Assembly (NCBI GenBank): GCA_017615445.1
Contig: JAGAAD010000042.1
Coordinates: forward strand, 1 to 8,532
Origin: Bacteroidales bacterium
GTDB lineage: Bacteria; Bacteroidota; Bacteroidia; Bacteroidales; UBA932
DNA: 8,532 nucleotides
Direction of reading: 5' to 3'
Shown here one piece after another: positions 1-4,536 of this stretch (within the stretch, counting starts at the first letter, position 1; each line of letters begins with the position of its first letter). The notes below the pieces were generated by a model. The model did no database searches. It was not told the origin of the DNA and was given only the letters and a program-made list of their open reading frames with translations. A program made the translations under genes and the position numbers.

Positions 1-40
1 CCTATATGCTGGGTGAAAAGCAAACTTTTAAAATTCGATG

Positions 41-72
41 CAAATATAAAAACAACAAGGCGAATTTTGAAA
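41..72 (-). promoter_or_regulatory. candidate Bacteroidetes promoter reading left, out of the window
   Basis: On the minus strand, TATATTTG (48 to 41) matches the -7 consensus TAnnTTTG. TTTC (72 to 69), three of four bases of the -33 TTTG, lies 20 bp upstream. The start of transcription would be near 36-38. No ATG follows on the minus strand before the left edge, so the gene it would serve must start outside the window. The valS promoter has the same TTTC/20-bp arrangement. Confidence 0.4.
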
Positions 73-247
73 CGTCAGAGGGCGTACGCAAAATGCGAAA
101 CGAGTTGTCGCGAAATGTAAATCCGAAAAATTTGTAACGTTTCACAAATGAAAAGTTCACAAAATGATGGTATACGATACACCCCGGGGCCCGGAAAGGG
201 TTATAAGCAATCCTAATACATGGTTTAGGCAATATATAAGTAGGTCA

Positions 248-278
248 AAGCCAGCTATTTACGCGATTTTGCTGGTTT
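248..278 (+). other. stem-loop in the intergenic region
   Basis: AAGCCAGC (248-255) pairs with GCTGGTTT (271-278) over 8 bp including one G-U pair, with a 15-nt loop. It is followed by AAAAG rather than a run of T, so it is a weak candidate terminator on the plus strand. It could equally be part of a structured RNA with the GC-rich segment at 310-352, because the GCTGG at 348-352 can pair with the same CCAGC. Confidence 0.3.
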
Positions 279-309
279 AAAAGTGCAGGTAATTATCGGC
301 GTGTTCAGG

Positions 310-352
310 GGCTATCAGCCAAATGGCCGGCGCGAGGGCACTTCCCCGCTGG
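310..352 (+). other. GC-rich potential RNA structure
   Basis: Two adjacent hairpins can form in an otherwise AT-rich stretch. GGCT (310-313) pairs with AGCC (317-320). CCGGCG (327-332) pairs with CGCTGG (347-352, one G-U), continued after a 3-nt bulge by GGG (336-338) with CCC (344-346) around loop CACTT. GCCA/TGGC (318-321, 324-327) is a competing short palindrome. This could be a small RNA, a leader or nothing functional. No known family was recognised. Confidence 0.25.
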
Positions 353-362
353 AACTATTTGA

Positions 363-408
363 GATTAATATCCCTATACCCAGTACTTTAGATTTAATTA
401 TATTAATC
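363..408. repeat. 9-bp perfect inverted repeat, AT-rich
   Basis: GATTAATAT (363-371) and ATATTAATC (400-408) are exact reverse complements separated by 28 bp. Skipping a 2-nt bulge (GA, 361-362), TTT (358-360) can also pair with AAA (409-411). It may be a protein-binding site or an RNA stem. In AT-rich DNA such a repeat can arise by chance. Confidence 0.3.
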
Positions 409-469
409 AAATTTTAGGTGGCGAAAATCGGCTATTTCCAGGGATCGCGTGAAGATGGCAGGATTTTGC

Positions 470-500
470 TTTGAAATACGATTTTTTGTATTTACATTTG
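470..500 (+). promoter_or_regulatory. promoter of the XRE gene (Bacteroidetes type)
   Basis: The -33 box TTTG (470-473) and the -7 box TACATTTG (493-500, consensus TAnnTTTG) are both exact and separated by 19 bp, the usual spacing for the primary sigma factor of Bacteroidetes. Transcription should start near 503-507, giving a leader of about 15 nt before the ATG at 520. This is the best promoter match in the window. Confidence 0.75.
474..493. promoter_or_regulatory. candidate operator: inverted repeat inside the promoter spacer
   Basis: AAATAC (474-479) and GTATTT (488-493) form a perfect 6-bp inverted repeat with an 8-bp spacer. It begins at the base after the -33 box and ends on the first base of the -7 box. 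A dimeric XRE-type repressor bound here would block RNA polymerase, so autoregulation by the gene downstream is a reasonable inference. Binding itself is not shown by the sequence. Confidence 0.4.
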
Positions 501-519
501 TGAAGCAATAATTCGAGGT

Positions 520-960
520 ATGAATTTACGTTTGCAACAATTTATAAACGCCGAAAATATCACCCAATCCGAGCTCGCGGACACTATCGGAGTGGCGCGC
601 GGGAGCATATCTCATATTCTGTCCGGCAGAAACAAGCCGAGTTTCGATTTAATCGAAAAAATGGCCGTATGCTACCCTGCCCTGAACATAGAATGGCTCA
701 TTACAGGCAAGGGAAAGATGTATAAAAACCACGCTCCAGTGGTCCAGGAGGGCGATTTGTTCGATTTTGCAGACGAGGAAAACGCCGCTCCGCAGGAGTC
801 TGTTCCAGTGCAGGAACCGACCCCAATTAGGGTCAACATACCTAAAGCAACCGCTTTAAATAAGCGTACGCAACCAGCTAAAGGCCAGCGAATTATATCT
901 AGAATTCTTGTTTTCTTTGACGATGGAACCTTCCAGGAGCTTGTACAGGATAACGCTTAA
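520..960 (+). CDS. XRE-family helix-turn-helix DNA-binding protein
   Basis: This is a small putative transcription regulator of 146 residues. Residues about 4-62 form a Cro/C1-type helix-turn-helix domain: the turn and recognition helix lie around residues 15-38 (TQSELADTIGVARGSISHIL), followed by the typical GRNKPSFDLIEKM segment and WLITGKGKMYK (59-69). Residues 72-122 are a Pro/Glu/Gln-rich linker, probably disordered. The C-terminus has a short conserved-looking strand motif, RILVFFDDGTFQELV (128-142), common in Bacteroidetes proteins of this type. The ATG at 520 is chosen because the helix-turn-helix starts straight after it and the promoter lies 20 bp upstream. cinA follows after 17 bp. 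An inverted repeat in the promoter suggests self-repression. Its targets are unknown, and it has no phage or toxin partner here. The class is confident; the specific role is not. Confidence 0.85.
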   Translation: MNLRLQQFINAENITQSELADTIGVARGSISHILSGRNKPSFDLIEKMAVCYPALNIEWLITGKGKMYKNHAPVVQEGDLFDFADEENAAPQESVPVQEPTPIRVNIPKATALNKRTQPAKGQRIISRILVFFDDGTFQELVQDNA

Positions 961-973
961 ACTGTTATCTTTG
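940..973 (+). promoter_or_regulatory. possible internal promoter directly before cinA
   Basis: TATCTTTG (966-973) is an exact match to the -7 consensus TAnnTTTG and ends 4 bp before the cinA ATG at 978. The upstream element is poor: CTTG (940-943), three of four bases, with a 22-bp spacer. If used, transcription would begin at or within a few bases of the start codon, giving a leaderless or nearly leaderless cinA mRNA. Confidence 0.4.
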
Positions 974-977
974 TCTT

Positions 978-2225
978 ATGGTTAAGGCTTCCATCTGCAC
1001 TATCGGCGACGAAATCCTCATTGGTCAGATCGTCGACACAAACTCTTCGATTATTTCCCGCCGTCTTGGTGAAATCGGCATTAAGGTCACCCGTATGGTC
1101 AGCATAGCGGACGACCACGACGATATCACCACTTCCCTATCCCGTGAACTGGATTCCAATGATATCGTAGTGTGTACAGGAGGCCTGGGACCCACTAAAG
1201 ACGACATCACGAAGCAGGCTCTGGCGGATCTTTTCCACTCTAAGGCCTGGAAAACCGATCCGGAGCAGCTCCAATTAGTCCGTGATTTCCTGCATTCGAG
1301 GGGTTTGGATGTCCTGGACATCAATCTCAAACAGGCAGAAGTGCCGGAGTGCTGCGAGGTAATTCCGAACCATCTGGGAACCGCCCCGATTATGGTCTTT
1401 TCGCGCCCGGACGGGCACCGTCTTTACTCGCTTCCAGGCGTTCCGCATGAGGCTTTAGGAGCGCTTGATGCCGTTATTGACGACATAAAGCAGCACTTTA
1501 ATTCCGAGAGTATATACCACAAAACTATAATGGTTTACGGATTTGCGGAATCCGCTCTTTCAAAGTTAATCGCACCTTGGGAAGACGCCCTTCCGGAGGA
1601 TGTGCACCTGGCCTACCTGCCCAACACTGCAACCGGCATCAGACTGCGCCTTTCGGTCTACGGAGGCGAGCGCGAAAAGGACGCCGCGAAGGTGGAAAAA
1701 CTCCTCGAAGGACTGCGCACCATCCTGGGCGACAACATCTATTCAGAAGAGGACGAACCGCTTGAATCCGTCATTGGAAAGCTTCTTCGCGGGACCGGAA
1801 AGACTCTCAGTGCAGCCGAGTCCTGCACCGGCGGCATGATCTCTCACCTGCTGACCACCATACCCGGTTCCTCCGAGTACTATCTGGGCAGCGTGACCTC
1901 ATATGCCATCGCGGTCAAAGAAAACGTGCTTGGAGTGCCCTCTGAGACTATCCAGACCCATGGTGTGGTCAGCAGCGAAGTCGCCGCCGCCATGGCCGAA
2001 GGCGTCCGCCGCGTCACAGGAAGCACCTACTCCGTCTCCACCACCGGACTCGCCGGTCCCGGCGGCGACGACCGCAATCCGGAAGGCACCGTCTGGGTGG
2101 GAGTGAGCGGCCCGCACGGCACCGTCACCCGCCGTTTCCAGTACCACAACGACCGCAAACGCAACATCGAACGCTTCGCCGCCTCCGCCCTCGACCTTCT
2201 TAGACGATATATCTTAGCTGATTAA
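978..2225 (+). CDS. cinA: CinA-family protein (competence/damage-inducible; nucleotide repair)
   Basis: This is a complete two-domain CinA of 415 residues, the usual length. The N-terminal domain (about 4-170) is of the molybdopterin-binding/MoaB type, with TIGDEILIGQIVDTN (8-22), CTGGLGPTKDD (66-76) and LPGVPHE (152-158). In characterised homologues it hydrolyses ADP-ribose-like pyrophosphates. The C-terminal domain (about 260-412) is the NMN deamidase type, with AAESCTGG (279-286), SYAIAVKENVLGV (308-320) and TTGLAGPGG (355-363). It converts nicotinamide mononucleotide to nicotinate mononucleotide in the pyridine-nucleotide salvage cycle. The protein is expected in the cytosol. The historical name links it to competence, but nothing here supports DNA uptake. 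It follows the XRE gene by 17 bp and may be cotranscribed or use its own -7 box. The ATG at 978 puts the conserved domain at residue 4. All key motifs are intact. Confidence 0.95.
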   Translation: MVKASICTIGDEILIGQIVDTNSSIISRRLGEIGIKVTRMVSIADDHDDITTSLSRELDSNDIVVCTGGLGPTKDDITKQALADLFHSKAWKTDPEQLQLVRDFLHSRGLDVLDINLKQAEVPECCEVIPNHLGTAPIMVFSRPDGHRLYSLPGVPHEALGALDAVIDDIKQHFNSESIYHKTIMVYGFAESALSKLIAPWEDALPEDVHLAYLPNTATGIRLRLSVYGGEREKDAAKVEKLLEGLRTILGDNIYSEEDEPLESVIGKLLRGTGKTLSAAESCTGGMISHLLTTIPGSSEYYLGSVTSYAIAVKENVLGVPSETIQTHGVVSSEVAAAMAEGVRRVTGSTYSVSTTGLAGPGGDDRNPEGTVWVGVSGPHGTVTRRFQYHNDRKRNIERFAASALDLLRRYILAD

Positions 2226-2226
2226 C

Positions 2227-2393
2227 GCCACCAGCAGCAGGTCCGTGCGGAACTCCAGTCGCCTGCGGCTCCTTCCGGCCCCTTCCATCGCTATCTTCGT
2301 CCTCGCTTCGCTTGAACTCGCTATCGACGGACACCTACCCCCTGCCCGTGTCCGGGGGTGGACACGTCCGCCCGGTACCTGCTGCTGGATGGC
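2227..2393. repeat. 167-bp element with terminal inverted repeats filling the intergenic space; possible bidirectional terminator
   Basis: The left end (2227-2250) and right end (2368-2393) are imperfect inverted repeats. The reverse complement of the right end matches the left at 23 of 24 positions if two single-base bulges are allowed, and includes a perfect 12-bp core, CCAGCAGCAGGT (2231-2242) against ACCTGCTGCTGG (2377-2388). The interior is GC-rich, with a repeated TCGCTATC (2288-2295, 2318-2325) and strong hairpins near 2337-2366. The element begins 1 bp after the cinA stop and ends 14 bp before the ABC-F stop, so both convergent transcripts run into it. This architecture fits a non-autonomous dispersed element (REPIN- or MITE-like) or a large bidirectional terminator. 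No transposase and no convincing target duplication are seen; a GCTGAT at 2217-2222 recurs at 2392-2397 but overlaps the right end. Confidence 0.6.
2347..2366. terminator. GC-rich hairpin between convergent genes
   Basis: CGTGTCC (2347-2353) pairs with GGACACG (2360-2366), a perfect 7-bp stem with loop GGGGGT. Alternatives compete: GGACAC (2329-2334) can pair with the same GTGTCC, and ACCCCC (2337-2342) with GGGGGT (2354-2359). There is no adjacent T-run, so it is not a standard intrinsic terminator, though its position between two converging operons would suit one. Confidence 0.35.
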
Positions 2394-2407
2394 TGATATT
2401 CAATAAG

Positions 2408-4327
2408 TTAGATTAAACTACCCCATTCGTCGGTGAGGGCGTCTAGAGTGCGTTTAAGTTCGAGGTATTCGCGGGTGAGTTCCATAATGTCAGCGTCTGC
2501 AGGTGGGCCTGAGAGTATGGTTTCGATCTCTTTTTGACGGGATTCAGCTTTAGATATTTCTGATTCCAGATAGCGAATTCTTTCGCGCTTCTTGCGCTCC
2601 TGCTTGGACGCTTCTTTCTGTTCGGCGTATGAGAGCGCGGGCTTGGGCGCGGAAACGGGCTTTTCGGGCGTTTTAACAGCCACAGAAGCGTCTTTGCGAT
2701 CCAACTCCTGCAGGGTTTCCAGTTTGCGCTTCTCGAGGAACTGAGCGACGGTTTCGAGATGTTCTTTCACTACTCCGTCTTCGAACTCGTAGAACTTGTC
2801 CACAAGGCCGTCCAGGAAATCGCGGTCGTGCGAGACGATAAGCAGCGTGCCGTCATAGGCCTTCAGGGCCTGCTTCAGGATGTCCTTGGACTTGATGTCC
2901 ATGTGGTTGGTGGGCTCGTCCAGGGCAAGCAGGTTGTGGTTTTCAAGCATCAGCTTCGCCATTCCCAGACGGGCGCGCTCGCCGCCGCTGAGGACGTTAA
3001 CCCGCTTGTCTATGTCCTCGCCCCGGAAGAGGAACTGCGCCAGGATGTCGCGCAGTTTGGTGCGTATCTCCCCCACCGCGATGCGGTCCAGCGTCTCGAA
3101 CACGGTCAGCGACTTGTCCAGCACGTCTTCCTGGTTCTGGGCGAAATAGCCTATGCTGACGTTGTGGCCCACCTTGGACTCGCCCGAAATGGGATCCAGC
3201 TGGCCCATTATCACGCGCATGAGGGTGGTCTTGCCCTCGCCGTTGCGCCCGATCAGGGCGACCTTCTCGCCGCGCTTGATCTCGATATCCGCGCCGCGGA
3301 AAACCACCTTCTGAGGGTAGCCGGCCGTGAGTTCGGTGGCTTTGTAGACCACGTCCCCGGAGCGGGGTGCCGGCGGAAACTTGACCGTGAGGGTGGCGTT
3401 GTCCGTTTCGTCTATCTCGATACGGTCCAGCTTGTCCAGGGCCTTGATTCGGGACTGGACCTGATTGGACTTGGTAGGCTTGTAGCGGAACTTGGCAATG
3501 AAATCCTCCGTCTTCTCGATCATCTTCTGCTGGTTCTCGTAGGCCGCTGTCTGTTGGGCCATGCGCTCGGCGCGCAGCTCCAGATACTTGCTGTACGGGA
3601 CTTTGTAGTCCTGAACGTGGCCCAGGACGACCTCGATTGTGCGGTTGGTAATGCGGTCCAGGAACTTACGGTCGTGCGAGACGAGCATCAGCGAGCCCTT
3701 GCGGGCGGCGAGATAGTCCTCCAGCCACTCTATGGACTCGATGTCCAGGTGGTTGGTGGGCTCGTCCAGCAGCAGCACGTCCGGTCGCTGGAGGAGGATC
3801 TTCGCGAGTTCGATGCGCATGTTCCAGCCCTGAGAGAAGGTCTCCGTCAGGCGGCCGAGTTCCCTCTCGCGGAAGCCGAGTCCCACGAGAGTGCGGCGGG
3901 CCTGGATCTCCGGAGGCTCGCTGTGGGAGGTGGATAATCTGTCGTTGAGATCCGAAAGGCGGGCGGTGAGTTCCAGGTACTCCTCAGACTCGTAGTCCGT
4001 GCGCCTGCCCAGTTCGGCTGTGATATCCTCGATTTCGGCCTCCATCCTGTTTTCTTCGTCGAAGGCGCTCAGCGTCTCCTCCAGGACGGTACGGCCGCGG
4101 CGGTGCTCCATTATCTGGGGCAGGTAGCCTATCGAGATGCGGTTGGGTTTGTCGATGTGGCCGGAGGTGGGCGACTGAAGGCCGCAGATAAGTTTCATGA
4201 TGGTGCTCTTGCCGGCACCGTTCTTACCCGTAAGGCCTATTTTGTCGCTCTCGCTGATATGGAAGTTGATCTTGTCCAGGAGGACAAAGCTTCCATAGGC
4301 GACGGTCACATCGTCCAGGGAGATCAT
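2408..4327 (-). CDS. ABC-F family ATPase (ribosome-associated type)
   Basis: This is a soluble protein of 639 residues with two ATP-binding cassettes and no membrane segment, so it is not a transporter. Cassette 1 has Walker A GKNGAGKST (34-42), a degenerate signature FSQGW (164-168), Walker B with LLLDEPTNHLD (185-195) and SHDR (217-220). A charged linker (about 241-305) matches the ABC-F arm that reaches the ribosomal P-site tRNA. Cassette 2 has GRNGEGKTT (360-368), a canonical LSGGE (446-450), LALDEPTNHMD (467-477) and SHDR (499-502). Residues 565-639 are a Lys/Glu-rich C-terminal extension likely to form a coiled coil, as in Uup and YheS relatives. Both catalytic glutamates are present. 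It starts 2 bp after tatA and is the last gene of the operon. Family knowledge suggests a role in translation or rescue of stalled ribosomes; which subfamily, and any link to antibiotic protection, cannot be told from this sequence. Confidence 0.92.
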   Translation of the reverse strand: MISLDDVTVAYGSFVLLDKINFHISESDKIGLTGKNGAGKSTIMKLICGLQSPTSGHIDKPNRISIGYLPQIMEHRRGRTVLEETLSAFDEENRMEAEIEDITAELGRRTDYESEEYLELTARLSDLNDRLSTSHSEPPEIQARRTLVGLGFRERELGRLTETFSQGWNMRIELAKILLQRPDVLLLDEPTNHLDIESIEWLEDYLAARKGSLMLVSHDRKFLDRITNRTIEVVLGHVQDYKVPYSKYLELRAERMAQQTAAYENQQKMIEKTEDFIAKFRYKPTKSNQVQSRIKALDKLDRIEIDETDNATLTVKFPPAPRSGDVVYKATELTAGYPQKVVFRGADIEIKRGEKVALIGRNGEGKTTLMRVIMGQLDPISGESKVGHNVSIGYFAQNQEDVLDKSLTVFETLDRIAVGEIRTKLRDILAQFLFRGEDIDKRVNVLSGGERARLGMAKLMLENHNLLALDEPTNHMDIKSKDILKQALKAYDGTLLIVSHDRDFLDGLVDKFYEFEDGVVKEHLETVAQFLEKRKLETLQELDRKDASVAVKTPEKPVSAPKPALSYAEQKEASKQERKKRERIRYLESEISKAESRQKEIETILSGPPADADIMELTREYLELKRTLDALTDEWGSLI

Positions 4328-4329
4328 TC

Positions 4330-4524
4330 CTATTTCTCGGGCTGCTCCTGATCGTCAGGCTGGTCGCCTTCCTTCATGCCCTTCTTGAAACTGCTCACTC
4401 CCTTGCCGAGACCCTTCATGAGCTCGGGGATTTTCTTGCCTCCGACGAGCAGAAGAATGACCAGGGCGATAATGAGTATCTCCCAGATTCCGAGGGTTTG
4501 GAAAAGTAAAGGATAAGTCAACAT
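4330..4524 (-). CDS. tatA: TatA/TatE-family twin-arginine translocase subunit
   Basis: This is a 64-residue inner-membrane protein of the Tat pathway, which exports folded proteins across the cytoplasmic membrane. Its layout is classic TatA: a short N-terminus, one transmembrane helix (about 13-27), the GGKKIPEL hinge (28-35), an amphipathic helix (to about 50, with [13 protein letters not shown]) and an acidic, disordered tail. The position before the hinge glycine, normally Phe in the FG motif, is Val here (residue 27, codon GTC at 4446-4444), one base away from Phe. The gene lies 12 bp after valS and 2 bp before the ABC-F gene on the same strand, so the three are probably cotranscribed. 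tatC is not in the window. It could serve as a dual TatA/TatB component, as single-TatA systems do. Confidence 0.93.
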   Translation of the reverse strand: MLTYPLLFQTLGIWEILIIALVILLLVGGKKIPELMKGLGKGVSSFKKGMKEGDQPDDQEQPEK

Positions 4525-4536
4525 ATCGTGCTTTAA

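Larger units (their letters stand above)
1..519. other. AT-rich non-coding region between probable divergent genes
   Basis: No convincing protein gene lies here. What can be seen: a candidate leftward promoter (41-72); a direct repeat TTCACAAA at 141-148 and 156-163; a GC patch CCCCGGGG at 182-189; a stem-loop at 248-278; a GC-rich set of competing hairpins at 310-352; a 9-bp inverted repeat at 363-371 and 400-408; and the promoter of the XRE gene (470-500). A regulatory RNA or long leader in 240-410 is possible, but I recognise no known RNA family in it. No tRNA or rRNA sequence was seen. Confidence 0.6.

Noticed and set aside
182..194. GC palindrome CCCCGGGGCCCGG
   Set aside because: It is striking in AT-rich DNA but short, with no partner or promoter context; not enough to name a function.
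2..232. Open frame of 76 codons on the minus strand at the left edge
   Set aside because: The composition is rich in aromatic and basic residues with no recognisable motif. It crosses the candidate promoter and repeats and has no promoter of its own. It is probably chance in AT-rich DNA.
255..437. Three copies of CTATTT (255-260, 355-360, 432-437)
   Set aside because: The motif is too short, the spacing irregular and the flanks differ; expected by chance in AT-rich sequence.
2759..3937. 392-codon plus-strand open frame opposite the ABC-F gene
   Set aside because: It is a shadow of a clearly real ABC-F gene, and its Val/Leu/Gly-rich translation has no domain. High-GC codon bias leaves antisense frames open.
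2408..4327. Antibiotic-resistance (target-protection) ABC-F
   Set aside because: It sits in a housekeeping operon with valS and tatA and has a C-terminal coiled coil like Uup/YheS; nothing specific to resistance subfamilies is visible.
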